Shown: positions 7,589-14,982 of the stretch, piece after piece
How positions within the stretch are numbered: position 1 is the first letter of the stretch
How the letters are laid out: the number at the start of each line of letters is the position of its first letter
NCBI GenBank assembly: GCA_023431045.1
Contig: JAEYXZ010000029.1
Location: forward strand, 1 to 32,228
Length of the DNA stretch: 32,228 nucleotides
From: Bacillota bacterium
GTDB lineage: Bacteria > Bacillota_I > Bacilli_A > Acholeplasmatales > Acholeplasmataceae
Direction: 5' to 3'
Translations under genes and position numbers: made by a program
Notes under the pieces: generated by a model
Told to the model about the DNA's origin: nothing
The model's input: the letters and a program-made list of their open reading frames with translations, nothing else
Database searches by the model: none

Positions 7589-8961
7589 TTTCTCACACCC
7601 TTTCGACTAATTTCGAAATCGACAAATTTAATTTGATTTAAGGTTACATCCTTATTCAGTAATTTAACCTCATAAGACATACCAACAGATTTACTAAATA
7701 AGAAGATTAGAATCAGTTTAACAAAATCCTCATTGGTTTCAAGTGGGACGAGTGATGCTTTTGTTATATCACTTTCAGTTAATAAGTATTGAACGTATTT
7801 ATTAATCTCAACTTTAGAGTAAATGTTTTGTTTAAGTAAAAGTGAAAGTTTACGTTCTTTAATATCATCTGATATTTCTTGTTCAAAATTGATATCCTCA
7901 GCAACTGGGTCAATTCGTTGACGACGTGGTGAGTAAATTGATCCATCATCTAAGTTTCTTGCACGAATAAGATTAAAGATTGATGAGTAATCAAAGTGTT
8001 TTTCTTTGAGTAAGACTTTGAAGAGTCTATTTAAGAGTCCTTCTAAATCCTCTGAGGTATTGGTTAGGAACATAATCTTTGATGCTGCGGCATTAATATA
8101 GAGTTCATTCTTATTATCAATGGCTGCAATCAAATATTCAAGCGCATCCATTGCATCTCTAATATAACGGATGCGTGATTCAATGTAGTTAAAGGCATCA
8201 TTATATTCAGTTTTCTTACGAGCGGTCATCGCTTGTTCTGCAAGTTGATCAAGGTAATGATCGTTTTGATAAATTTGATTAATCTTATCTAAAATTGCAC
8301 GTTTATATCTTGGGAGTGAATCGGTTGTCTTTAGATGGTAGTATGCATGATCGAAGAAATTCTCTTTATAATCAATTAACAACTTCTCAAGGACTTGTTG
8401 AAGATTATCTTTGGCGTGTTTTTTGATTAAGTCATGATAGAAGCGGTAAATGTTTGCTTTGAGTGTTTTAAGTTTTCTTAAGACATCATCAATCTTTTGA
8501 TAAGCTTGATCAATAATTGTTAATCCATCATTGATATCAAAGGATGACAAAAGAGAATATACGGTGTAGATTTCACCTGTATATTCGACTTGTTCTCCGT
8601 CTGTAATTCGTTCTAAAATGTCTAATATCCGGATTGAATAATCAAATAAGTTTAATGAGGTCTTATAGTCACCCAGTTCTTCTTCACCGAGCCAACCATT
8701 ATTTTTTAACACATTGATTACAGCAACTGCTTTTTGACGAGGTGTTGCTGTTTCTTCATCATCAATCAAAAATTCTTCTTTTTGTTCTTCAAAGTAATCA
8801 ATCAGTTTATGAATGACATACTGTCTTTCACCTTGAAATGAGTCCTCAACAGAGTCAATAGCATGATAAATGACAAATAAACAATCCACATATATTTTAC
8901 GGTTGGGGGATGATAATACATTAAAAAAAGTATCTGGTAGTTTATCAAAAAGATGTCCCAC
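7585..8961 (-). CDS. jetA: JetA/MksF-like kleisin subunit of a Wadjet/Mks complex
   Basis: A 458-residue, largely alpha-helical protein, first gene of the jetABC operon. The opening (LFDKLPDTFFNVLSSPNRKIYVDCLFVIY) resembles JetA proteins of Wadjet systems. The centre is helical and coiled-coil-like (about 160-330), and the C-terminal part (LLLKQNIYSKVEINKYVQYLL) looks like a winged helix. In the complex JetA bridges the ATPase heads and recruits JetB. The start is a GTG at 8961-8959 supported by GGAGG eight bases upstream (8974-8970); no in-frame ATG fits. The gene ends in TGA overlapping the jetB ATG. I lean towards the JetA group outside the DUF3375 type I family, but cannot settle the type by eye. 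Confidence 0.78.
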   Translation of the reverse strand: MGHLFDKLPDTFFNVLSSPNRKIYVDCLFVIYHAIDSVEDSFQGERQYVIHKLIDYFEEQKEEFLIDDEETATPRQKAVAVINVLKNNGWLGEEELGDYKTSLNLFDYSIRILDILERITDGEQVEYTGEIYTVYSLLSSFDINDGLTIIDQAYQKIDDVLRKLKTLKANIYRFYHDLIKKHAKDNLQQVLEKLLIDYKENFFDHAYYHLKTTDSLPRYKRAILDKINQIYQNDHYLDQLAEQAMTARKKTEYNDAFNYIESRIRYIRDAMDALEYLIAAIDNKNELYINAAASKIMFLTNTSEDLEGLLNRLFKVLLKEKHFDYSSIFNLIRARNLDDGSIYSPRRQRIDPVAEDINFEQEISDDIKERKLSLLLKQNIYSKVEINKYVQYLLTESDITKASLVPLETNEDFVKLILIFLFSKSVGMSYEVKLLNKDVTLNQIKFVDFEISRKGVRK

Positions 8962-9018
8962 TAAAAAAACCTCCGAAAATAGTTGTGTGAGTATGCACTT
9001 ATTGTATCATTTTTTGAT

Positions 9019-9035
9019 TAAGATTACTAATCTTA
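9019..9035. promoter_or_regulatory. Palindrome in the jetA/antiporter divergent region
   Basis: TAAGATTA-C-TAATCTTA is a perfect 17-base inverted repeat lying between the two divergent operons, upstream of a jetA -10-like TACAAT (9006-9001, minus strand). It may be an operator for jetABC. No T-run or loop makes it a terminator. Confidence 0.4.
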
Positions 9036-9089
9036 TATGCCCTAAAAGTTTGTTGATTTACTTTTTTAATTGAGTCTACGTTTTATTAG

Positions 9090-9137
9090 TTGCTTTTAAT
9101 TTTATATTTGCTACAATTGATATCGATGCGTAACGCA
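9090..9137 (+). promoter_or_regulatory. Promoter and candidate operator of the antiporter operon
   Basis: TTGCTT (9090-9095) and TACAAT (9112-9117) are 16 bases apart, placing transcription start near 9124. Immediately downstream, at 9127-9137, is a perfect palindrome TGCGT-A-ACGCA. It sits where a repressor would block initiation and is followed by the ribosome site AGAGGA at 9145-9150. Confidence 0.5.
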
Positions 9138-9156
9138 CTCAAAAAGAGGAATGGGT

Positions 9157-10494
9157 ATGGAAGTCGGTTTATTATTAGCAAAAATTGGCATTGTCTTATT
9201 GATTGGATTCATAGGTAGTTTACTCGCAAGAAAAATCAAATTACCGAATGTTTCAGGATATTTAGTTTTAGGGTTACTTTTAGGACCTTCTTTAGGATTA
9301 TTAATTCCTTGATTTGAGGGTGTAATTACGCATGGTGATCAATCAAGTTTAGAATTTATTGGTGAAATTGCACTTGCATTTATCGCATTTTCAATCGGTT
9401 CTGAGTTTGCTATAAAAGCAATTAAAAAGATGGGTAAAAACGTCATGTTTATTACAATCTTTGAAGTCATAGGTGCTGTAGGCGTGGTTTTTGTTGCAAT
9501 GTTGCTGATGCCAAAACCAGCAGAAATCGAATCAACTTATGCCATCTTTGGTAACCGCAATATCGCCTTTGCATTAATTCTTGCATCGATGTCAGCTGCA
9601 ACCGCACCTGCCGCAACATTAATGGTTATTCGTCAATACCGTGCTTATGGACCGGTTACGAAGACTATCTTACCAGTCACTGCACTCGATGACATTTATG
9701 GTATTGTTGTCTTTGGATTCTTCTTATCATTTGCACAAATCCTAAATCCACAAGGTCCACAACTTGAAACTTGGTTAATGGTTTCAAAACCATTCATTGA
9801 AGTTTTAGGTTCATTAGGAATTGGATTACTAATCGGATGGTTATTATCGCTTGTTGCTGATCGATTTGACAAAGTCAGAGACGATATCCAAGTTCTATCA
9901 CTTATTGCAGTTTTAAGTACCATTGGATCAATTATGATTTTAAATCATTATTTAGAACCACATGGAATTTCCTTCTCTCATTTACTTGCTAACATCATGG
10001 TGGGGGCGATGATTGCTAACTTAGTTAAATCACCAAATCGCACCTTTAGTTCAATTAATGATCTTGCAACACCATTCTATATCATGTTCTTCACCCTTGC
10101 TGGAGCTGAACTAAACTTAGGTATCATTTTTGAAGCAACAGAACTCATTTGGTTAGCTCTCGTCTATATTTTAGCGCGTGGAAGTGGTAAAATATTAGGT
10201 ACATGGGTTGGTGCAACACTGGCCAAATCACCAGCGATGGTCAAAAAGTATTTACGTATTGCACTATTACCTCAAGGTGGTGTGTCAATTGGGCTACTGG
10301 TTATCGTCGCTGCACAAATGAACGAGTTCTATCCAGTCATTTCGACCATCATCATGCCATCAATTTTAGTCTATGAAACATTAGGACCTGTCTTCGCTAA
10401 GTTTGCTATTAGTAAAGCTGGTGAAATTGGTGGAATGGATCGCATTGATTTAGGTATTGATATTTCAGATTTTCAAAATGAAGGGGGACACTAA
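9157..10494 (+). pseudogene. Cation/proton antiporter (CPA2/KefB-like) with an in-frame TGA
   Basis: A frame of 445 codons open except for TGA at codon 53 (9313-9315). The start at 9157 is backed by AGAGGA six bases upstream; another ATG lies two codons earlier. The N-terminus has the two opening helices of a sodium/proton exchanger (GFIGSLLARKIKLPNVSGYLVLGLLLGPSLG). The rest has about ten more membrane helices, with the family signatures SAATAPAATLMVIRQYR and the paired acidic ALDDIYG that binds the cation. Without the first two helices the remaining 354-residue frame (from ATG 9430) is unlikely to work. The original codon could be TGG, GGA or CGA. A PII-like gene follows three bases after the stop, so the pair forms an operon. 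Confidence 0.82.
9313..9315 (+). other. In-frame TGA at codon 53 of the antiporter
   Basis: The context is ATT-CCT-TGA-TTT-GAG. The frame is open from 9157 to here and on to 10494. TGA works as a true stop elsewhere in this window, so this reads as a nonsense codon unless recoded. Confidence 0.85.
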
Positions 10495-10497
10495 AAC

Positions 10498-10854
10498 ATG
10501 GAAGCACTATTTATCGTATTAAACGATTTGTCTTATCAAGATAAGATTCTAGCAAAATTTTTAGAATTAAGAATTAAAGGAGCAACCATCATAAACTCTC
10601 AAGGAATGGCTTCTGCTATTCTTGAAAGTGACGGCTTATTAAATATGCTTATGACTGGTCCTTTCTCTAGAAGCCTTGATGTTGACCAAAAATACTCAAA
10701 GACTATATTCACTGTTATCCCTGAAGGATTTGATGTGAATCATGTCGTTGCTGAAGTTAGAAAGATTGTTGAATCATCTACACGTCAAGTCGTCGGCTTT
10801 ATGTTTACTGTTCCAGTATCAGGAATTTATCCTTTAAAACCAAAGCATGAATAA
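10498..10854 (+). CDS. Small PII-like (ferredoxin-fold) regulator of the antiporter
   Basis: A 118-residue cytoplasmic protein. Predicted order is beta (MEALFIVL), helix (SYQDKILAKFLELRI), beta (GATIINSQGMA), beta (KTIFTVIPE), helix (VNHVVAEVRKIVES), beta (QVVGFMFTVPV). This is the double beta-alpha-beta topology of PII signalling proteins. The stretch after the second strand (SAILESDGLLNMLMTGPFSRSL) stands where PII has its T-loop. PII-like proteins often sit next to transporters and gate them by nucleotide binding. Placement three bases after the antiporter stop, with an AAGGGGG ribosome site, supports control of that transporter. The fold is inferred from pattern alone, and no ligand can be named. 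Confidence 0.62.
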   Translation: MEALFIVLNDLSYQDKILAKFLELRIKGATIINSQGMASAILESDGLLNMLMTGPFSRSLDVDQKYSKTIFTVIPEGFDVNHVVAEVRKIVESSTRQVVGFMFTVPVSGIYPLKPKHE

Positions 10855-10858
10855 GACA

Positions 10859-10889
10859 AACGAGAACCCATCAAGGTTCTCGTTTTTTT
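10859..10889 (+). terminator. Terminator of the antiporter operon, possibly bidirectional
   Basis: AACGAGAACC / GGTTCTCGTT form a 10-pair stem with a 6-base loop, followed by a run of T on the plus strand. The opposite strand carries TTTGTCTT after the stem, so it may also stop the convergent reductase gene. Confidence 0.92.
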
Positions 10890-10893
10890 CCTT

Positions 10894-11415
10894 TTATTTA
10901 CTTTTAGGTATTAATTTCATCTCAACGATATTTGCGAATTGCTGAATGCTTTTAACATCTAAATCATGTAATATCGGTGTTTTGAATAATGGAATGCCAC
11001 TCCCCAATACTTCAGCCACATAATAAATCCAATATTCATCTATTGCGCGATCTTTAACAAATAAATCGATGATTTCTGAACCACCAAATAACCAAATATC
11101 CTTATCACTTTGAACTTTTATTTCCTTGATGAGTTCACTCGGTTTTTTGGTTGTAAATGTGATATTTTCTGTATCTTGATTCAATGTTCTTGAATACACA
11201 TAAGTTTGAAAATTGTTGTATGCCCAAGTTGAACTTTGTTGCTTAACTAGATCATATGATTTTCTACCCATGATGATTGTACCAAGACGATTTAAGAATC
11301 CTTGAAAATCATAACTCTCCGGATCATCATATCCATGAAGAAAATCGTAGTTGCCTTGCTGATCTGCAATATATCCATCCAGTGACATTGCCAAATATAA
11401 AATGACTTTACCCAT
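10894..11415 (-). CDS. RibD C-terminal/dihydrofolate reductase-like protein
   Basis: A NADPH-dependent reductase-fold protein, 173 residues from the chosen start. It shows the family opening KVILYLAMSLDGYIAD, the nucleotide-binding TIIMGRKSYDLV, and DIWLFGGSEIIDLFVKDRAIDEYWI, where GG contacts the cofactor. It resembles YwjB/YyaP-type proteins rather than true FolA, so the substrate is unknown. The frame can extend to an ATG at 11442, but the conserved start MGKVILYL is at 11415; the AAGGAG upstream lies 13 bases away, which is long, so the start is not certain. It stands alone between two terminators. Confidence 0.82.
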   Translation of the reverse strand: MGKVILYLAMSLDGYIADQQGNYDFLHGYDDPESYDFQGFLNRLGTIIMGRKSYDLVKQQSSTWAYNNFQTYVYSRTLNQDTENITFTTKKPSELIKEIKVQSDKDIWLFGGSEIIDLFVKDRAIDEYWIYYVAEVLGSGIPLFKTPILHDLDVKSIQQFANIVEMKLIPKSK

Positions 11416-11462
11416 TATTCGTAATTCACTCCTTTTTCGCATTTATATTTTACTAGAAAAAC

Positions 11463-11486
11463 AAAAAGATAGCATAAATATGCTAT
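11463..11486 (-). terminator. Terminator of the DEAD-box helicase gene
   Basis: ATAGCAT / ATGCTAT form a 7-pair stem with an AAAT loop, followed on the minus strand by CTTTTTG. The stem begins right at the helicase stop codon. Confidence 0.78.
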
Positions 11487-13096
11487 TATTTGATTTCTTT
11501 AAACGATACTTTCTTACCTTGATAGGTAATTGATTTGTTGAGTTTCAATCTTGCAATGGTTTCTGTCTTTAAACCAAAGACCGTTTCATTTGCTTGATGT
11601 TTGATGTCACCAATATTCTTTGAGAAAATCCCAAATTCTTTTTCCATGAATTTAAATAAATTCTGTGGTGTCATACCATCTTTCTTACCAAGATTAACAA
11701 CGAAGTCAACATAACGACCACCACTACGACGAATTGGCGTTCTTGAATCTTGCCGTTCGCTTCTTTCACGTGGTTTCTTATCTGAGATGGCAAGAATTTC
11801 TGGGTAACTCTTTTGAACTGGCATCGCTTGGTCAAGTAGCATATTGATGAGTGCATCTTTTGCCGCTTTATCAGGAATTAAGTCAGCGATTTGTTCTAAA
11901 TGATTGGGTGTTTCATGACGAAGACTAATTTTTAGTTCATGTCTGAAATCCTTCAGACGCTTTTGGAAAATGTCATTTTCAGTTGGAATTTCCATCTTTT
12001 TAATTGGTGCTTTTGTAAATCTTTCAAGCATGTCTAACATGCGACGTTTACGTGGGGTCACAAATGAGTATGCTTTACCTTTTTTACCTGCACGGCCGGT
12101 ACGACCAATTCGGTGAACATAAATTTCATCTTCATTTGGTAAGTCATAATTAATGACAACTTCAACATCAGAAACGTCAAGTCCTCTCGCTGCAACGTCG
12201 GTTGCAATTAAGAGTGAGAGTTGTTTATTTCTAAAACGACTCATGACATAATTTCTTTGACTTTGTTTTAAATCACCATGAAGTGCATCTGCTGTGAAAT
12301 GTGCTTCTTGAAGTACAGCTGCAATGCGATCAACTTCAGCTTTAGTATTTGCAAAGATCATCGCACTTTTCGGATTCTCTAAATCTAGGACTCTTTTTAA
12401 AAGATTTGGTTTATCCTCATCTTTAATTAAGAAGTATCCTTGTGTAATTTTATCAACCGTTAAACTTTCAGATTCAATCTTAATGAGTTCTGGACTCTTT
12501 TGATAGTTTGTTGCAATCTTTCTAATGAAAGGTGGCATGGTTGCTGAAAATAAGACTGTTTGTCTTTCAGTTGGTACTGATTTTAAGATGTTTTCAATGT
12601 CTTCTTGGAAACCCATCTTTAACATTTCATCGGCTTCATCAAGTGTTAAAATTTTTAAATGTGACAAATCAACCGTTCCACGGTTAATATGGTCAATAAT
12701 TCTTCCTGGAGTTGCTGCAATAATGTGCGGGTGCTTAGCAAGTTCTTTGAATTGTTTATCATAGGATTCACCACCAACAATGGTAGTAACTTTTAAACTA
12801 GGATAAAATTTAACAAGTTTAATCATTTCCTTGTAAACTTGCATCGTTAATTCTCTGGTTGGACATAAAATAAGACCTTGTGTCTGTTTTAGAGACGTAT
12901 CGGTCTTCTCAATCATTGGAATCCCATAAGCAAAAGTTTTACCGGTTCCGGTTTGTGCTTGTCCAATGAGATCAACACCTTCAATCATTTTTGGAATGGC
13001 TAAAGCTTGAATTGGGGTTGGTGTATCAAAACCTAAAGTTGCTAAAGCTTCTTTGGTTTGGTCTAAAATGGGTAAATCGTTAAATAGTAATGACAT
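11486..13096 (-). CDS. deaD: DEAD-box ATP-dependent RNA helicase with DbpA-type RNA-binding domain
   Basis: A 536-residue RNA helicase that remodels structured RNA in ribosome assembly, decay or cold adaptation. The N-terminus carries the Q motif (FDTPTPIQ), motif I AQTGTGKT (~47-54), DEAD at 153-156 and SAT at 184-186. The second RecA domain has TDVAARGLDVSDV and HRIGRTGRAG. After ~100 linking residues, with a basic Arg-rich stretch (KKPRERSERQDSRTPIRRSGG), residues ~462-536 match the DbpA C-terminal RNA-binding fold (VDFVVNLGKKDGMTPQNLFKF). It is monocistronic with its own terminator. The CshA/DeaD/DbpA subgroups are hard to separate by eye; the tail favours DeaD/DbpA. Confidence 0.93.
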   Translation of the reverse strand: MSLLFNDLPILDQTKEALATLGFDTPTPIQALAIPKMIEGVDLIGQAQTGTGKTFAYGIPMIEKTDTSLKQTQGLILCPTRELTMQVYKEMIKLVKFYPSLKVTTIVGGESYDKQFKELAKHPHIIAATPGRIIDHINRGTVDLSHLKILTLDEADEMLKMGFQEDIENILKSVPTERQTVLFSATMPPFIRKIATNYQKSPELIKIESESLTVDKITQGYFLIKDEDKPNLLKRVLDLENPKSAMIFANTKAEVDRIAAVLQEAHFTADALHGDLKQSQRNYVMSRFRNKQLSLLIATDVAARGLDVSDVEVVINYDLPNEDEIYVHRIGRTGRAGKKGKAYSFVTPRKRRMLDMLERFTKAPIKKMEIPTENDIFQKRLKDFRHELKISLRHETPNHLEQIADLIPDKAAKDALINMLLDQAMPVQKSYPEILAISDKKPRERSERQDSRTPIRRSGGRYVDFVVNLGKKDGMTPQNLFKFMEKEFGIFSKNIGDIKHQANETVFGLKTETIARLKLNKSITYQGKKVSFKEIK

Positions 13097-13167
13097 AAAA
13101 TTTCCTTATTCTTTTTTTTGTGACATTTAAGTATATCATAATTCCTTGATATTACTTGAAATTAGAT

Positions 13168-13196
13168 AAAAAAAGATAACAACTAAGTGTTATCTT
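13168..13196 (-). terminator. Terminator of the EIIA-EIIB-DsbA-like operon
   Basis: AAGATAACA / TGTTATCTT form a 9-pair stem with a 6-base loop, followed on the minus strand by seven T. The stem overlaps the stop codon of the last gene. Confidence 0.9.
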
Positions 13197-13699
13197 ACAC
13201 AATCGTCACCTTCACAATATTCGGTGTTAGATTCAGTTTCATACATCTTGATTAATCCATCTTTAATCGCTTTTACATCGCTTATTCCTTCGATACAAAC
13301 TCCATGGGTCATTTGAATGGTTGGAATAACTTCAATACGTTTTAAAGACGCATGTTCCATATGGTTTAAGATGACTTTTTTGAAAGTACCTTTTTCATGA
13401 ACTTCTTCTAATGTTTTTAAATCTATTTGATATTTTTCATGAATGACTTTAAGCGCTTCTTTTAAAGAGCTCTGATTTAAGAATAAATCAAGTAAGTCAA
13501 TAACAAGTGGTGTTGTATAACCTTGTCTTTTACAATATTGAGCAATCTCGTGCCAAATATGGTGGGTAGGTTTTTGTGGGAGTGAACGAAAAGCTAAAGA
13601 AACTTGGTCTTGATGACTAAAAGTACTTAAAGCATCCAAGACATTTTGGATCGCCTTTTTACTATTTAAGTCAAAGTCGAACCAAATCTCAACTCTCAT
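13190..13699 (-). CDS. DsbA/FrnE-like thioredoxin-fold protein lacking the active-site CxxC
   Basis: A 169-residue cytoplasmic protein (no signal peptide). It starts like a FrnE/DsbA oxidoreductase (VEIWFDF) but reads DLNSKKA where the family has a CPxC-type active site. The helical insert (~45-110), the cis-Pro loop (IEVIPTIQMTHG, P126) and the final strand and helix (IEGISDVKAIKDGL) remain. The C-terminus keeps a Cys pair C162-x4-C167 (CEGDDC), as in many FrnE proteins. It therefore cannot do classical dithiol exchange and may be a binding or adaptor protein. It overlaps the PTS EIIB gene by 11 bases and is the last gene of a three-gene operon with two PTS subunits, an unusual partnership. 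Confidence 0.72.
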   Translation of the reverse strand: MRVEIWFDFDLNSKKAIQNVLDALSTFSHQDQVSLAFRSLPQKPTHHIWHEIAQYCKRQGYTTPLVIDLLDLFLNQSSLKEALKVIHEKYQIDLKTLEEVHEKGTFKKVILNHMEHASLKRIEVIPTIQMTHGVCIEGISDVKAIKDGLIKMYETESNTEYCEGDDCVR

Positions 13700-14000
13700 T
13701 TGTTCGCTCTCTTAATCTTTCTATTAGATTCTTCGCATCAGTGATGGCATCTTTTGTGGTCGCAAAAACCATTTTCTTACCTCTGAAACGCTTAATATCA
13801 AAGATGACATCAGAAACAATTAATACTGCATCAGCATCTTTTATTTCTTGACTTGTTAATTGAGAATCAACTCCATATGCGGTGTGTCGTTCGATAATCA
13901 TTGTGTCCTTACTTTCACCAATTGCTTTTTCGAGTGCTTCTTTAGCAATGTAGGAATAGACTAGACCTTCTTTGCAAGCTGTAATTGCAACAAATTTCAT
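13689..14000 (-). CDS. PTS fructose-type EIIB domain protein, stand-alone
   Basis: A 103-residue protein matching the EIIB-Fru fold: MKFVAITACKEG with the phospho-acceptor Cys at position 9, IAKEALEKA as the first helix, and DADAVLIVSDV, RFRGKKMVF later. The usual sequence after the Cys is PTG; here it is KEG, so the P-loop-like turn is altered. EIIB normally takes phosphate from EIIA-His and passes it to the sugar in the EIIC permease, but no permease gene is present. It lies 16 bases after EIIA and overlaps the DsbA-like gene, ending in TGA. A phosphorylation-dependent sensor or regulator role is possible. Confidence 0.82.
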   Translation of the reverse strand: MKFVAITACKEGLVYSYIAKEALEKAIGESKDTMIIERHTAYGVDSQLTSQEIKDADAVLIVSDVIFDIKRFRGKKMVFATTKDAITDAKNLIERLRERTNES

Positions 14001-14016
14001 TTTATATGCTCCAGGC

Positions 14017-14454
14017 TTATAAGCCTAATATATGTATTATATCTTCTTTTGATGTGGCATTTAATATGTGACTCACATGTTCTTCATTCATTAAAACGGT
14101 AGATACTTTTGCAAGCAACTGTAAATGCTCTTTATGATAAGCTTCAGGCATAGCGATACAGAATATCAATCTAACTGGCTCTTGATCCAAGCTTTCATAG
14201 GGCAATGGATTTTTTAAACGTAGGACCACAAGACTTGGAAAAATAACACTTGTATCTTTGGCATGTGGGATGGCAATCCCATCACCAATCCCAGTTGAAA
14301 TAACCGTTTCACGCTCAACTAATGCACGATAAAATCTTAAGTCATTGGTAATTCTTCTTGCATCTAATAATTGCTTCGCTAAATATCGAAATAATTCATC
14401 TTTACTAGCGATTTTGATATCTAATTGTATCAAATCATTGGTTAATAAATTCAT
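14017..14454 (-). CDS. PTS fructose/mannitol-type EIIA protein
   Basis: A 145-residue single-domain EIIA of the PTS-EIIA-2 family. The phosphorylated His is H64 in TGIGDGIAIPHAK. Further family blocks are PVRLIFCIAMPE and HLQLLAKVSTVL. It would receive phosphate from HPr~P, itself charged by Enzyme I, and pass it to an EIIB. It is the first gene of a three-gene operon driven by a strong promoter (14479-14507). Stand-alone EIIA proteins of this family include PtsN-like regulators, and the lack of an EIIC gene favours such a role, but a permease elsewhere cannot be excluded. Confidence 0.88.
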   Translation of the reverse strand: MNLLTNDLIQLDIKIASKDELFRYLAKQLLDARRITNDLRFYRALVERETVISTGIGDGIAIPHAKDTSVIFPSLVVLRLKNPLPYESLDQEPVRLIFCIAMPEAYHKEHLQLLAKVSTVLMNEEHVSHILNATSKEDIIHILGL

Positions 14455-14478
14455 CTCTCACCTTTACCAAACGGATAT

Positions 14479-14507
14479 AGTATATTCAAAATAATGATGC
14501 TTGTCAA
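14479..14507 (-). promoter_or_regulatory. Sigma-A promoter of the EIIA-EIIB operon
   Basis: On the minus strand TTGACA (14507-14502) and TATACT (14484-14479) are 17 bases apart. The predicted start near 14472 leaves a short leader of about 18 bases before the EIIA ATG. Confidence 0.82.
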
Positions 14508-14563
14508 ACAAAGTAATAAAAGCGTTGATTTGCATCAAATTACACATATTTTTACACTTAAAA

Positions 14564-14980
14564 TTAATCTTTCTTAACTTCAATTTCAAAGATAGAACCA
14601 ATTTTTTTGTAACCTAACTTCTCGTAGTATCCATCCTCATCACTCATTACGTAGAGTGCTTGATTCTTAGTTTTCTTTTTAGCATACTCAATCAGTTTTT
14701 GACCATATCTATGTCCTCTATATTCTTTACTAACAAGTAAATCATAAATATAGACCCCTAGACCAAAGTCAGGCTTGGTTCGAATCATTCCAATTAACGT
14801 CGTGTCACTAAACAATAAATAAACATTTGATTCTTTAAACATCTTCCGAATTCTAGGTAGTGCTTTTTCATTATAATATTCTTTCCAGTCTTCTCCCTCG
14901 TATCTAAACAATTCAATAACGAGTTTGAAATCTTTTATTTGATAGCTTCGAATCAATAATTTTGGATTCATATCCATCAC
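14564..14980 (-). CDS. GNAT-family N-acetyltransferase
   Basis: A 138-residue acetyl-CoA-dependent acetyltransferase. The central strand and CoA loop are visible as LGVYIYDLLVSKEYRGHRYGQKLIEYAKKK; the R-G-x-x-Y/G-x-G/K pyrophosphate loop is RGHRYGQKL. The late YEKLGYKKIGS is the common end of the fold. It starts two bases after the queG stop, so the two are co-transcribed, but no functional link is obvious. The substrate cannot be predicted. Confidence 0.85.
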   Translation of the reverse strand: MMDMNPKLLIRSYQIKDFKLVIELFRYEGEDWKEYYNEKALPRIRKMFKESNVYLLFSDTTLIGMIRTKPDFGLGVYIYDLLVSKEYRGHRYGQKLIEYAKKKTKNQALYVMSDEDGYYEKLGYKKIGSIFEIEVKKD

Positions 14981-14982
14981 CT

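Noticed and set aside
9313..9315. UGA read as Trp through genetic-code change, as in Mycoplasma
   Set aside because: jetA, EIIB, the hydrolase, an ABC subunit, rpoD, dnaG, phoH and rsmE all end in TGA at natural protein ends, several in ATGA overlaps, and Trp is written TGG throughout.
9696..9923. Minus-strand frame of 75 codons inside the antiporter gene
   Set aside because: It lies wholly opposite strong membrane-protein coding sequence and has no start signals.
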